Part shown: positions 44,008 through 53,315 of the stretch, piece by piece | How the letters are laid out: every line of letters begins with the position of its first letter | Numbering within the stretch: the stretch's first letter is position 1 | Source: Falsiroseomonas algicola | GTDB taxonomy: Bacteria; Pseudomonadota; Alphaproteobacteria; Acetobacterales; Acetobacteraceae | Length of the DNA: 64,000 nt | Assembly (NCBI RefSeq): GCF_011040385.1 | Contig: NZ_JAAIKB010000004.1 | Span: forward strand, 310,001 to 374,000 | Direction of reading: 5' to 3' | Program-made: the position numbers and the translations under genes | The notes under the pieces: generated by a model | The model's database searches: none | Seen by the model: the letters and a program-made list of their open reading frames with translations, nothing else | Told to the model about the DNA's origin: nothing

Positions 44008-45075
44008 TCAGGCCAGCAGGCGGCGCGCATCCTCCCACAAGGTCCGCGCCAGTTCGGCGGCGGGCTCCGCGCGGGCCAGCATGGCGGATTGCCCGGCCCA
44101 GGCCTGCATGCGGTCGATGTCGCCTGCCTTGGTCGCGGCGTCGCGCATCGCCTGGGTCAGCCCGCGCTGCACGGGGTAGGGCGCGGGCGGCGGTGCCTCC
44201 GGCGCGGCGGCCGCCTTCACATAGGCGGTGGCAATCCCCCGCCCCGCGCGGCCGCTGAAGGCGCGCGTCACGGCCGTGCCTTCCGGCGGCGTCGCCGCCA
44301 GGGCATCGGCCCAGGGGGCGGGGATGCGCGCTTCGGGGCAGCGCAGGAAGCCGGTGCCGACCTGCACGGCGGAGGCACCCAACGCCAGCGCCGCCGCCAC
44401 GCCCCGCCCATCCGCGATGCCGCCCGTCGCCACCACCGGCACGCGGACCGCATCCGCCACCGCGGGCAGCAGCGCCATCAGCCCGACCATGGCGGCTTCG
44501 GCGCGGCCGGCTTCGAAGGCGCCGCGATGGCCACCGGCCTCCATGCCCTGCGCCACGATCACATCGGCCCCGGCCGCCTCGGCCTCACGCGCCTCCGCCA
44601 CTGTGCTCGCCGTGGCCCACCAGGCGATGCCGCGCTGCTTCAGCCGCGCGACGAAATCTGCGGGATAGACGCCCATGATCGAACTCACGACCGCCGGCGC
44701 CGCCTGCAGCAGCGCCTCGCATTGCGCGGCGAAATCGGGCGGCGCGGCGTCGCCCGCTTCCGCCGGCACCGCCGGGCCCCAGCCGCCGAGAAAATCGCGC
44801 AGCGCCGCTTCCCGCGCCGGATCTCGCACCGGCGGCGGGTCGGGGATCCAGAGGTTCATCTGGAAGGCGCCATTCGTTGCGGATCGCACGGTCCGTGCCC
44901 AGTCCAGGATGGCCTCCGGCCCCATCAGCAGGGCGCCGCAGGCCCCCATGCCGCCGGCCTGCGCCACGGCGATGGACAGGCTGGGCGGGCAGGCCCCCGC
45001 CATCGGCGCCAGCAGGATCGGGATGCGCAGGCCGAAGCGGGTGCAGAAACGCTCGACGCGGGCGGTCACGCTCAT
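44008..45075 (-). CDS. NAD(P)H-dependent FMN oxidoreductase, nitronate monooxygenase-like
   Basis: A 355-residue FMN TIM-barrel of the 2-nitropropane dioxygenase family. It shows RIPILLAPMAGACPPSLSIA, VIVAQGMEAGGHRGAFEAGR (catalytic His region), VPVVATGGIADGRGVAAALA and SAVQVGTGFLRCPEA (phosphate site). Such enzymes oxidise nitronates or reduce enoyl/quinone substrates. Its start overlaps the stop of the DsbA-fold isomerase gene upstream by four bases, so the pair is co-expressed. Confidence 0.88.
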   Translation of the reverse strand: MSVTARVERFCTRFGLRIPILLAPMAGACPPSLSIAVAQAGGMGACGALLMGPEAILDWARTVRSATNGAFQMNLWIPDPPPVRDPAREAALRDFLGGWGPAVPAEAGDAAPPDFAAQCEALLQAAPAVVSSIMGVYPADFVARLKQRGIAWWATASTVAEAREAEAAGADVIVAQGMEAGGHRGAFEAGRAEAAMVGLMALLPAVADAVRVPVVATGGIADGRGVAAALALGASAVQVGTGFLRCPEARIPAPWADALAATPPEGTAVTRAFSGRAGRGIATAYVKAAAAPEAPPPAPYPVQRGLTQAMRDAATKAGDIDRMQAWAGQSAMLARAEPAAELARTLWEDARRLLA

Positions 45076-45680
45076 CGCTTCACTCGCTCCACGCCCATGG
45101 GCAGGGCATCCAGGCGTCGCATCTCGGGATCATCGAACAGGCCGGGGTCGCGGAGGAAGGCCTCCGCCATCGGCATGGCATCCGCCCCCCAGAACAGCTC
45201 GTCCCCGATCGCCAGCGTCGGCACGCCGAAGACGCCGCGGGCGATCGCCGCCTCCGTCGCGGCGCGCAGCCGGTCCTTGGCGCCCGTCCCCGCGATCAGC
45301 GCGGCGGGGTCCGTCACGCCGAGATGCGCGGCGAAGGCCTCGGCCTCCACCACCGGGTCCCTCCCCTGCCCCCAGATGAAGCCGAAGGCCGCCGTCACCG
45401 CCGCTTCCGTCGCCCCCAGCGCCGTCACCAGGCGCAGCGCCTCCAGCGACCGGAAGGGGTGTGCGGGCGGGAAGCGCAGCGCGCCGCCGCCCTGGAACTG
45501 CACCTGGCGATAGGTCTGCCGCCGCTTCGGCGCGATCTCGGCGGGGCCGAGTTGCCCCCAATGCGCCAGCACCGCCCCCAGCACGATGGGCTCCAGCCTC
45601 ACCTTCCGTCCCAGCGCCAGCACCCGCGGCAGCGCCAGATGCGCGAAGGGGGAGACGAGGTCGAAATACCAGGTGAGCAT
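45072..45680 (-). CDS. 2-hydroxychromene-2-carboxylate isomerase/DsbA-family protein
   Basis: A 202-residue thioredoxin-fold protein. LTWYFDLVSPFAHLALPRV at the start carries the Ser of the GST-kappa/HCCA isomerase active site in place of the CxxC of DsbA. The closing GVFGVPTLAIGDELFWGADA is the conserved cis-Pro and C-terminal block. HCCA isomerase acts in naphthalene catabolism, but many homologues are glutathione-dependent isomerases of unknown role. The ATG at 45680 starts the fold. It overlaps the next gene (ATGA) and follows the hybrid kinase by 10 bp. Confidence 0.85.
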   Translation of the reverse strand: MLTWYFDLVSPFAHLALPRVLALGRKVRLEPIVLGAVLAHWGQLGPAEIAPKRRQTYRQVQFQGGGALRFPPAHPFRSLEALRLVTALGATEAAVTAAFGFIWGQGRDPVVEAEAFAAHLGVTDPAALIAGTGAKDRLRAATEAAIARGVFGVPTLAIGDELFWGADAMPMAEAFLRDPGLFDDPEMRRLDALPMGVERVKR

Positions 45681-45690
45681 CGCGCCCCCT

Positions 45691-48066
45691 TCAGCGGCCG
45701 TCGGGACCATCCAGCAGGGCCATCACCTTCGCCACCAGCGCCGCCGCTGCATAGGGCTTGCCCAGCAGATGCACCCCCTCGTCCAGCCTGCCGTGGTGGA
45801 TGATGGCGTTGCGGGTATAGCCGGTGGTGAACAGCACGGGCAGGCCCGGGCGGCGTTCCAGCACGGCGTTTGCCAGCTGCCGGCCGTTCATCGGCCCCGT
45901 CAGCACCACATCGGTGAACATCAGCGCGATGTCGGGATGGGCCTCCAGCGCCGCCAGGGCCGAAGGGCCATCGGCAGCGGCCACCACGCGGCAGCCGCCT
46001 TCCTCCAGCGCCGTCACCGCGAAGTCCCGCACCAGCGCATCATCCTCCACCACCAGGATGGTGCGGCCGGCGCCATCCCGCGGCGCTTCCGGCACCGTCA
46101 CCACCGTCGGCGCATCCGCCGGCAGGTCGCTGTCCCGCAGCCTCGGAATATAGAGCTTCACCGTCGTGCCATGGCCGGGTTCGCTGTAGATGGCAGCGTG
46201 GCCACCGGACTGCTTGGCGAAGCCATAGACCTGGCTCAGCCCGAGCCCCGTCCCCTTGCCCACGGGCTTGGTCGTGAAGAAGGGCTCGAAGGCGCGGGCG
46301 ACGATCTCGGCCGGCATGCCGCCGCCGGTGTCGGAGACGCAGATCGCGACATACTGGCCGGGCTTCACCTCCTCCCGCCCCGCCGCATAGGCCTCGTCGA
46401 GATAGGTGTTGGCGGTCTCGATCGTCAGCTTGCCACCGCCCGGCATGGCGTCCCGCGCATTGACCGCGAGGTTGAGCAGCGAGGATTCGAGCTGGTTCGG
46501 ATCAGCATGGGCGCGCCAGAGGCCGCCGGCCAGCACCGTCTCCACCGCCACATCCTCCCCCAGCGTCCGCCGCAGCAGGTCCGACATGCCGGCCACCAGC
46601 CGGTTCACATCCACCGCTTCCGGCGCCAAAGGCTGCTGGCGGGAGAAGGCGAGGAGGCGGGCGGTGAGGCTGGCGGCGCGCTGCGCGCCCTCCATCGCGC
46701 CGTCGATGCCGCGGCGGATGCGCTCATCCATCCCCGCATCGAGCCGGCGCTTCACCAGCGCCAGGTTGCCCAGCACCACGGTCAGCAGGTTGTTGAAGTC
46801 ATGCGCCACGCCGCCGGTCAGGCGGCCCACGGCTTCCATCTTCTGCGCCTGGCGCAGCTGTTCCTCCGCCCGCTCCCGCCCCGTGGCGGCGGCAACCAGG
46901 CGGGCATTGGTCTCCGCCAGGTCGCGCGTGCGCTCCATCACGCGCATCTCCAGCGCCTCGTTCAGGCGCTTCAGTTCCTCCTCCCGCGCATGCAGGGTGG
47001 CGGAGGTGCTGGCCAGCGCATCGCCGATCTGCGCCACCTCCCGGATGCCGCTCGGCACCGCGGGGACGATGGCGCCATCCCCCATGGCGCGGGCGCTGGC
47101 CGCCACCTCCTGCAAAGGCGCGGCGATGCGCCGCCCGAAGGCCAGCGCCAGCAGCAGGGAGATCAGGGCGAGCAGCGCGCCGGTCGCGACCAGCAGCAGC
47201 AGCGAACGCCGCAGCGGCTCCGCCAGGGCATTGTCCGGCACGCCGACCGCGACGCGCCAATCCGCGAGCGCGGAGCGCGCATAGGTGCCGAGCACGGGAC
47301 GGCCATCGGCGGTGGTGCCGCGCCAGGTGCCCTCCGTCCCCCGCGTATTGTCCTGCAGGTCGCGCGTGGCCTGGCGGCCGACGAAATCCTCATGCCGCTG
47401 GCTGCGGGCCAGGATCATGCCCTGGTCATCCACCACCGCGATGGTCCAGTCCGGCGGGAGGCGCTCGCTCGCCAGCACCTGGCGGATGCGCGTGACGGGC
47501 AGGCTGAGGCTGAGGAAGGCCGGGCCCTCGCCCGCCCGCAGCGGCGCGACCTGGATCTCCATGGCGAAGAGCGCCTCGCCCGCCGCCGCCCCCTGGAACA
47601 GGCCGGAGATCATGGTCTGCCGCGGCCGCGCGCCATCGGCCAGCGGCGCGGGCAGCGACGTCATCAGCTGCGGTGACCCGAAGGGCACCCGCGCATTCAC
47701 CAGGCGCCGCCCGGCCGCATCCCGCAGCACGGCGGTGACGCCGAGGCGTTCCTGCAACTCCACCACCTGCGCGTGGAAGCGTTCGAGATCGCCGCTGCGC
47801 AGCGGCTGGGACAGGCTGAGCAGGTTGAGCATGGCGGAGAGCCCCGCCAATTCGCGGTCCACCGCGACCGCGGCGCTGCGGGCGGCGTTCAACGCCTCCC
47901 CCTCCAGCCGCGCGCGCTCCACATTGCCGACGCGCCACAGCAGGCCCGCCACGAAGACCAGGATGGGCAGCGCCAGCACGGCGGCGAAGAGTGCCAGGTG
48001 CCATTGCACCGGCCGGCCCGGCGGCTCGATCCGGGCCGTTGATCGCGCCGATGGCGATGTCGTCAC
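45691..48066 (-). CDS. Hybrid sensor histidine kinase with receiver domain
   Basis: About 791 residues from a GTG at 48066; a TTG at 48168 would extend it. Order of parts: TM1 (HLALFAAVLALPILVFVAGL), periplasmic Cache-like sensor (about 230 residues), TM2 (SLLLLVATGALLALISLLLA), HAMP, then the kinase. The phospho-acceptor His is in AVGRLTGGVAHDFNNLLTVV, the ATP-binding boxes include VSDTGGGMP and GKGTGLGLSQVYGF. A C-terminal receiver has VVEDDALVRDF and acceptor Asp in LMFTDVVLTG. No output domain or partner regulator is nearby, so phosphate probably passes to an unlinked protein. It senses an extracytoplasmic ligand, unknown. Confidence 0.88.
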   Translation of the reverse strand: MTTSPSARSTARIEPPGRPVQWHLALFAAVLALPILVFVAGLLWRVGNVERARLEGEALNAARSAAVAVDRELAGLSAMLNLLSLSQPLRSGDLERFHAQVVELQERLGVTAVLRDAAGRRLVNARVPFGSPQLMTSLPAPLADGARPRQTMISGLFQGAAAGEALFAMEIQVAPLRAGEGPAFLSLSLPVTRIRQVLASERLPPDWTIAVVDDQGMILARSQRHEDFVGRQATRDLQDNTRGTEGTWRGTTADGRPVLGTYARSALADWRVAVGVPDNALAEPLRRSLLLLVATGALLALISLLLALAFGRRIAAPLQEVAASARAMGDGAIVPAVPSGIREVAQIGDALASTSATLHAREEELKRLNEALEMRVMERTRDLAETNARLVAAATGRERAEEQLRQAQKMEAVGRLTGGVAHDFNNLLTVVLGNLALVKRRLDAGMDERIRRGIDGAMEGAQRAASLTARLLAFSRQQPLAPEAVDVNRLVAGMSDLLRRTLGEDVAVETVLAGGLWRAHADPNQLESSLLNLAVNARDAMPGGGKLTIETANTYLDEAYAAGREEVKPGQYVAICVSDTGGGMPAEIVARAFEPFFTTKPVGKGTGLGLSQVYGFAKQSGGHAAIYSEPGHGTTVKLYIPRLRDSDLPADAPTVVTVPEAPRDGAGRTILVVEDDALVRDFAVTALEEGGCRVVAAADGPSALAALEAHPDIALMFTDVVLTGPMNGRQLANAVLERRPGLPVLFTTGYTRNAIIHHGRLDEGVHLLGKPYAAAALVAKVMALLDGPDGR

Positions 48067-48198
48067 GGCCAGCCCCCGGGGATGGAAGGGTTCATGCGCA
48101 GCGGCGCCTCCATGCCTCGCCGCCGGGACGGCGGCAAGGACGGGGAAGCGCCCCTCGTATCGAAACAACGCCCCTTCACCCGGGCGTGATGCAACAGG

Positions 48199-49110
48199 TC
48201 AGGTTGCGAAGAAGGGCAGGATCTCCGCCAGAACCTCCTCCGGCGCATGCTCCGCCAGATAGTGGCCGCTGCGCACCGCGCGGCCGGAAAGCGGGCCCGT
48301 CACGTAGTCCCGCCACACCGGCAGCACGTCATCGAACACCGCCTGGGTGTGGGACAGGCGGCCCCACAGGACATGGACGGGGCAGGCCAGGCGCCTGCCC
48401 GCCTCGTAATCCGCATTGTCCATGGCGAGGTCGAGCGTCGCGCAGGCGCGGTAGTCGGCGCAGGAGGCGCGGATGGTCTTGGGCGTGAAGCAGCGCACGT
48501 ATTCCGCGACGGCGCGCGGGTCGAAGATCGACATGCCCATGCCCTTCTTGCCGATCTTGCGCGCCATGAACCAGTCGGCGGGCACGGATTCCATCATCCG
48601 CTCCGGCAGCCCTTCCTCCTGCGGCATGAAGACCCAGTGCCAGGACTTCATCGCCCAGTCCTTGGTGACATTCGCATAGACGTGGCGCTGCGGCAGGATG
48701 TCGAGGATCGCGGCGCGGATCACGGCATCGGGGTGGTCGAGCCCCAGCCGATGCGTCACGCGCCCGCCGCGGTCGTGGCCGCAGACGTTGAAGCGCGTGT
48801 GGCCGAACTGGGCCATGACGGCGACGGCGTCCTCCGCCATGGCGCGGAAGGTGTAGTCGGCGGGGTCGTAATACGGCAGGGAGAGGTCGCCCGGCCCGGT
48901 GCTGTCCCCATAGCCGCGCAGGTCGATCGCCACGCAGTCGAAGTGCTTTGTGAGGTCCGGCGCCATGCGGTGCCAGATGACGTGGGTCTGCGGGTTGCCG
49001 TGCATCAGCAGCAGGGGCGGGCCGGAGCCGCCTCGGCGGGCGCGGATGCGGGCGCCGCCCGGTGTTTCCACGACCTGGTCGGACCAGCCGGGCAGGAGAT
49101 CGTCGCTCAT
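48199..49110 (-). CDS. Alpha/beta hydrolase, haloacetate dehalogenase-like
   Basis: A 303-residue hydrolase whose nucleophile elbow is an aspartate: CGHDRGGRVTH (Asp113, Arg114, Arg117). The block KSWHWVFMPQ supplies His-Trp residues, and SGHYLAEHAPEE the final His. Asp-Arg-x-x-Arg plus His-Trp matches fluoroacetate/haloacetate dehalogenase, in which the two arginines hold the carboxylate and His/Trp bind the halide. Epoxide hydrolases share the Asp nucleophile but not this set. No signal peptide. It stands between the kinase and gpmI with its own short gaps, so regulation is unclear. Confidence 0.82.
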   Translation of the reverse strand: MSDDLLPGWSDQVVETPGGARIRARRGGSGPPLLLMHGNPQTHVIWHRMAPDLTKHFDCVAIDLRGYGDSTGPGDLSLPYYDPADYTFRAMAEDAVAVMAQFGHTRFNVCGHDRGGRVTHRLGLDHPDAVIRAAILDILPQRHVYANVTKDWAMKSWHWVFMPQEEGLPERMMESVPADWFMARKIGKKGMGMSIFDPRAVAEYVRCFTPKTIRASCADYRACATLDLAMDNADYEAGRRLACPVHVLWGRLSHTQAVFDDVLPVWRDYVTGPLSGRAVRSGHYLAEHAPEEVLAEILPFFAT

Positions 49111-49174
49111 GGTGTTTCCCCCCGCCGCGTCGGGCGCGGCGCGGGGGAATGCTGCACCCGCGGCGACGGGCGCG

Positions 49175-50725
49175 CTACCGCAGCAGCGAGACGCCCGTCA
49201 TCGCCGCGGGCTGGGGCAGGCCGAGCAGCGCCAGCAGCGTCGGCGCCAGGTCGGCCAGCCGACCTTCCGCCAGCGTCGCCCCTTCCGGCGCGCCCATCAG
49301 CAGCACGGGCACGACATTGGTGGTGTGGGCGGTGTGCGGGCCGCCCGTGACGGGGTCCCGCATCATCTCCGCATTGCCATGGTCGGCCGTGACCAGCAGG
49401 CAGCCGCCCGCCTCCCGGATGGCACCGGCGATGCGCGCGAGCCCCGCATCCACCGCCTCGCAGGCCTTGATCGCGGCGGGCAGGCTGCCGGTATGGCCCA
49501 CCATGTCGGCATTGGCGAAGTTGAGCACGATGAGGTCATAGGCGCCGGATTCGATGGCCGTGACCGCCTTCTCCGCCAGTTCCGGCGCCGACATCTGCGG
49601 CTGGAGGTCATAGGTCGCGACCTTGGGGGAGGCGACCATGACGCGATCCTCCCCGGGATAGGCCGCTTCCTCGCCGCCATTCAGGAAGTAGGTGACATGC
49701 GGATACTTCTCCGTCTCCGCCATGTGCAGCTGCTTCAGGCCCGCCTTGCTGACGACCGAGGCCAGGATGTCCTCCATGGATTGCGGCGGGAACAGCGCGG
49801 CCATGAAGGGGTTTAGCGCGTTGCTGTATTCCGTGAGGCCCGCTGCCCCCACGAAGCGCACCGTGGGGTCGGGCGTGAAGCCGGTAAAGGCGGGATCGAC
49901 CAGCGCCGTCATGATCTCCCGCACCCGGTCCGCGCGGAAGTTGAAGCAGAGAGCCGCATCCCCGTGGCGCATCCCGTCCCGGTCGCCATCGGCGCGAAGG
50001 CCGTAGTCACCGATGGCAGCGGCGGGGATGAACTCATCCGTCTTGCCCGCTGCATGGGCCGCGGCGATGGCGGCCTGGGCGGTCGGGTGCCGCGCGCCCT
50101 TGCCCGTGACCATCACGTCATAGGCCTGGGAGACGCGTTCCCAGCGATTGTCGCGGTCCATCGCGAAGTACCGGCCGCAGATCGTCGCGATGGTCGCACC
50201 CGCCGGCAGCGCGGCCTCGAAGGCCTGGAGGAAGCCCGCGGCGCTGTCGGGTGCGGTGTCACGGCCATCGGTCCAGGCATGGACCAGCACGGTGATGCCC
50301 TGCGCCGTCGCGGCCTTGGCCAGCGCCACGGCATGGTCCTGGTGGCTGTGCACGCCGCCCGTGGACAGCAGCCCCATCAGGTGCAGCCGCCCGCCACTTG
50401 CCTTCAGCTTGCCGAACAGCGCGGTCAGCGCCGGCAGGGTCGCGATCGAGCCATCGGCGCAGGCCGCGTCGATGCGCACCAGGTCCTGCATCACCACGCG
50501 CCCGGCGCCGATGTTGAGGTGCCCGACTTCCGAATTGCCCATCTGCCCCTTGGGCAGGCCGACATCGAGCCCGGAGGTATGCAGGAAGTTGCGCGGCCCG
50601 GCCTGCCACAGCGCGTCGAAGCAGGGGGTGGCGGCCTGGCGCACGGCATTGTCCGCCACCTCCTCCCTCCAGCCCCAGCCATCAAGGATGGCGAGCATCA
50701 CGGGGCGGCGGGCGGGGGTCGGCAT
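49175..50725 (-). CDS. gpmI: 2,3-bisphosphoglycerate-independent phosphoglycerate mutase
   Basis: A 516-residue two-domain Mn-dependent enzyme of glycolysis that interconverts 3- and 2-phosphoglycerate. Metal Asp15 is in VMLAILDGWGWREE and the phosphorylated Ser65 in GQMGNSEVGHLNIG. Other sites are VHAWTDGRDTAPDS, FRADRVRE and the C-terminal VTADHGNAEMMRDP metal block. Length and order match the family. It is a single-gene unit here, with the dehalogenase-like gene following 64 bp downstream on the same strand. Confidence 0.95.
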   Translation of the reverse strand: MPTPARRPVMLAILDGWGWREEVADNAVRQAATPCFDALWQAGPRNFLHTSGLDVGLPKGQMGNSEVGHLNIGAGRVVMQDLVRIDAACADGSIATLPALTALFGKLKASGGRLHLMGLLSTGGVHSHQDHAVALAKAATAQGITVLVHAWTDGRDTAPDSAAGFLQAFEAALPAGATIATICGRYFAMDRDNRWERVSQAYDVMVTGKGARHPTAQAAIAAAHAAGKTDEFIPAAAIGDYGLRADGDRDGMRHGDAALCFNFRADRVREIMTALVDPAFTGFTPDPTVRFVGAAGLTEYSNALNPFMAALFPPQSMEDILASVVSKAGLKQLHMAETEKYPHVTYFLNGGEEAAYPGEDRVMVASPKVATYDLQPQMSAPELAEKAVTAIESGAYDLIVLNFANADMVGHTGSLPAAIKACEAVDAGLARIAGAIREAGGCLLVTADHGNAEMMRDPVTGGPHTAHTTNVVPVLLMGAPEGATLAEGRLADLAPTLLALLGLPQPAAMTGVSLLR

Positions 50726-50779
50726 GGGGCGCGGTCTCCGGCGGGGGTGGCCGTGCCTACCCTCCCGCGGCGCGGCTGG

Positions 50780-51637
50780 TCAATTCAGCCGCCCCCGCAG
50801 CGCCGCCACTTCCGCGCGCAGGCCGCGGATTTCCTGCAGCAGCATCTGGGTATCCAGATGCGCCTCGCTTCGCGCCGCTTCCGTCGCCACCTGCGCGGCG
50901 CGGGCATCGGCGCTCTCCCGCTGCTCCCGCAGCGTCTGGATGCTCTCCACGATCACGCCGATGAACAGGTTCAGCACCACGAAGGTGGCCAGGATGGTGA
51001 AGGGGAAGAAGAACAGCCAGGCCAGCGGCACATGCTCCATCGCCTGGCGCACGACATTGCCGAAATCATCCATCGCCATCAGCTGGAACAGGGTGAAGAG
51101 CGCGGTCGGCAGGTCCCCGAACTGCTCCGGCATCACGTCGCCGAAGAGCTTCGTGGCCATCACGCCGAAGACGTAGAAGATCAGCAGCATCAGCAGCACG
51201 ATGCTGCCCATGCCCGGCAGCGCGGCCAGCATCGCCTCCACCACGTTGCGGAGCGACGGCACCACGCTGACCAGCCGCAGCACCCGCAGCACGCGCAGCG
51301 CCCGCAGCACGGAAAGCGGGCCGGTGGTCGGCAGCCAGGCGATGCCCACCACGATCAGGTCGAAGATGCCCCAGGGGTCGCGGAAAAAGCGGCCGCGGAA
51401 GGCGTAGATGCGAAGCGCGAGTTCCGCGGTGAAGATCCAGAGCAGGATGTGGTCCACCGCGACCAGCAGCCCGCCCCAGGCTGCCATGACGCTGTCCGAG
51501 GTCTCGAGCCCCAGCGTCACGGCGTTCAGCAGGATCAGCGCGGTGACGCTGTGCTGGAAGCCGCTGGATAGGATCAGGCGCGCCAGGCGCGCGCGCGGCG
51601 AAGCATCGGCGTCAGCCGCCGTCAGGACTTCCTGCAT
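50780..51637 (-). CDS. Voltage-gated cation channel (BacNav family) with Asp-Asp filter
   Basis: About 285 residues, one six-helix channel subunit that would tetramerise. S4 carries LRALRVLRVLRLVSVVPSLR with regularly spaced arginines. The pore region is ALFTLFQLMAMDDFGNVVRQ, and S6 has TFVVLNLFIGVIVESIQTL. A C-terminal coiled coil follows (LLQEIRGLRAEVAALRGR). The selectivity filter reads MAMDDFGN where NaChBac has TLESWAS: the key Glu-Ser is Asp-Asp and Trp is Phe. Engineered calcium-selective CavAb has TLDDWSD, so calcium permeation is possible. The ATG at 51637 is used; a GTG at 51649 is an alternative. Confidence 0.88.
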   Translation of the reverse strand: MQEVLTAADADASPRARLARLILSSGFQHSVTALILLNAVTLGLETSDSVMAAWGGLLVAVDHILLWIFTAELALRIYAFRGRFFRDPWGIFDLIVVGIAWLPTTGPLSVLRALRVLRVLRLVSVVPSLRNVVEAMLAALPGMGSIVLLMLLIFYVFGVMATKLFGDVMPEQFGDLPTALFTLFQLMAMDDFGNVVRQAMEHVPLAWLFFFPFTILATFVVLNLFIGVIVESIQTLREQRESADARAAQVATEAARSEAHLDTQMLLQEIRGLRAEVAALRGRLN

Positions 51638-51703
51638 CGAATCGATCACCCCCGGTTGCCGCAGGGAATGGCGGCAGCACGGGGCGATTTCAAGGCATCG
51701 TGA

Positions 51704-52384
51704 TCAACCGCCGATCAGCAGCGCCGGCACGCCGAAGATGCCGCGGTGGAAATGCAGCAGCGCCGCCCAGATCAGCAGCCCGACCAGCGGCGGCATCAGC
51801 CCGATCTCCTTCAGCACCAGCCGGTTCCGGCCCGCCGCGATGGCGCCGAAGGGCAGAATGGAGGTCTGCTGCGCGAAGCCCGGCCAGCGGTCCGGGTGGC
51901 GCGCCGCCAGCTTGGCATCGATGGAGGGCATGCCGACGAAGGCCGTGACCGCGAAGGCGCCGAAGAAGACCAGCGCGGCGGTGTCGCCATTGGCGATCAT
52001 GTGGATCACCGCCCAGCCGCCGAAGGACCACAGCATCGGGTGGCGGGTGATGCGCTGGATGCCGCGCGCCTCCTCCCCCAGCCCCTTGTTGCCGAAGGCC
52101 GTCGGGTTCCGCTTGTGGCTGGCCATGAACAGGATGAAGACCGGCAGCATCAGGAAGGCCAGCACCCAGCGCAGTTCAGCCGGCGCAGCCCAGAGAAAGG
52201 TCGTCTCCGACCGCCGCCAGGCGAAGACCATGGCGAAGATCAGCACGAAGGACAGGATGGAATAGACCAGGACGAACCGCTTCTCCCCCATCGCGGCGAC
52301 GAGGCGGCCCCGCATGGTGGTGCCTGCGATGCCGACATGGACTCCGACCCAGGCGATGGCGAGAAGGATCAGCAGGACGAACAT
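51704..52384 (-). CDS. NnrU-family integral membrane protein
   Basis: A 226-residue membrane protein with about six hydrophobic segments, starting MFVLLILLAIAWVGVHVGIA. The family block GIQRITRHPMLWSFGGWAVI (NnrU/isoprenylcysteine-methyltransferase-like fold, conserved RHP) is central. NnrU is associated with nitric-oxide reduction regulons, but many alphaproteobacteria carry homologues with no denitrification genes, as here. An upstream extension of the frame lacks a family match. Function uncertain. Confidence 0.85.
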   Translation of the reverse strand: MFVLLILLAIAWVGVHVGIAGTTMRGRLVAAMGEKRFVLVYSILSFVLIFAMVFAWRRSETTFLWAAPAELRWVLAFLMLPVFILFMASHKRNPTAFGNKGLGEEARGIQRITRHPMLWSFGGWAVIHMIANGDTAALVFFGAFAVTAFVGMPSIDAKLAARHPDRWPGFAQQTSILPFGAIAAGRNRLVLKEIGLMPPLVGLLIWAALLHFHRGIFGVPALLIGG

Positions 52385-52473
52385 GCGGGCGGCTCCGACG
52401 CGGTGTCGCCGCGGAGGGTAGCCGAAGCGCGGCGCCGCGGGCAGGTTGAACCGCAACAGCGGGGCCGAAAGCC

Positions 52474-52848
52474 ATGGATGACGAGACGATGCGCCCCTTC
52501 GCCTATGTGCTGGCGGTGAAGGACCTGGACGCCAGCGCCGCCTATGCCCGGGATGCGCTGGGCTTCACGCTCGGCTGGGCGGAGATGAAAGGCTGGCGCC
52601 TGCTGACGCGGGGGTCCGTGCGGCTGATGATGGGCCATTGCCCGGACGCCTTGCCGGCCGCGGAGACCGGCGACCACAGCTGGTTCGGCTACCTGGAGGT
52701 CGATGACATCGACGCGCTGCATGCCGAGTTCTCGGCCAAGGGCGCCCTGATCCTGAACCCGCCGAGCGACCGCCCGCACGGAATGCGGGAGATGGTGGTG
52801 GCCTTCCCGGAGGGCCACCGGCTGATGCTGGCGCAGGCCCTCGATTAG
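52474..52848 (+). CDS. Small VOC-superfamily (glyoxalase/bleomycin resistance-like) protein
   Basis: A 124-residue single VOC domain. [20 protein letters not shown] begins the first beta-alpha-beta module and [20 protein letters not shown] the second, ending [14 protein letters not shown]. Members form dimers and bind metal or small toxic molecules. The specific function is unknown. Its last three bases overlap the convergent rlmH stop. Confidence 0.8.
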   Translation: MDDETMRPFAYVLAVKDLDASAAYARDALGFTLGWAEMKGWRLLTRGSVRLMMGHCPDALPAAETGDHSWFGYLEVDDIDALHAEFSAKGALILNPPSDRPHGMREMVVAFPEGHRLMLAQALD

Positions 52849-53315
52849 GGCCGCCAGGCCCGGTGGTAGGGGTGGTTCGTCCGGATCGCCTGGGCCCGGA
52901 ACAGCTGCTCCGCCAGCAGGCCGCGGACCAGGAAATGCGGCCAGGTCAGGGGGCCGAGGGACAGGCGGTGGTCGGCGCGGGCCAGCACGGCGGGGTCCAG
53001 CCCCTCCGCGCCGCCGATCAGGAAGGTGATGGGCCGGGCCAGGCCCTCCCACTTCTCGACCAGCGCGGCCAGCGCCTCGCTGGTCGGTGCCTGGCCGCCG
53101 AGGTCCATGGCCACCGCGAAGGCCTGGGCGGGGAGAGCGGACAGGATGGCCTGCCCCTCCCGCCGCCGGATCTCGGCGGCATTCGCCCCCTGTCCTTCCG
53201 GCAGTTCCGTCACGGCCATCGCCGGGCGCAGCCGCGCGGCATGCTGGTCGAACAGCGCCTTCTCCGGCCCGGGCTTGATGCGCCCGATGGCGACGAGCGA
53301 GACGCCCCGGCTCAC
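52845..53315 (-). CDS. rlmH: 23S rRNA (pseudouridine1915-N3) methyltransferase RlmH
   Basis: A 156-residue SPOUT methyltransferase that methylates pseudouridine 1915 in helix 69 of assembled ribosomes. The knot region [20 protein letters not shown] and the C-terminal block [20 protein letters not shown], then HPYHR, are diagnostic. The start overlaps the upstream rsfS stop by four bases. Gene order nadD-rsfS-rlmH is widely conserved. Confidence 0.95.
   Translation of the reverse strand: MSRGVSLVAIGRIKPGPEKALFDQHAARLRPAMAVTELPEGQGANAAEIRRREGQAILSALPAQAFAVAMDLGGQAPTSEALAALVEKWEGLARPITFLIGGAEGLDPAVLARADHRLSLGPLTWPHFLVRGLLAEQLFRAQAIRTNHPYHRAWRP

Noticed and set aside
41394-44258. 954-residue plus-strand frame opposite aconitase
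   Set aside because: It is the antisense of a gene with complete aconitase motifs and shows only His/Arg-rich low-complexity sequence.
45586-47676. 696-residue plus-strand frame opposite the hybrid kinase
   Set aside because: Antisense shadow; the kinase strand has H, N and G boxes and a receiver domain in order.
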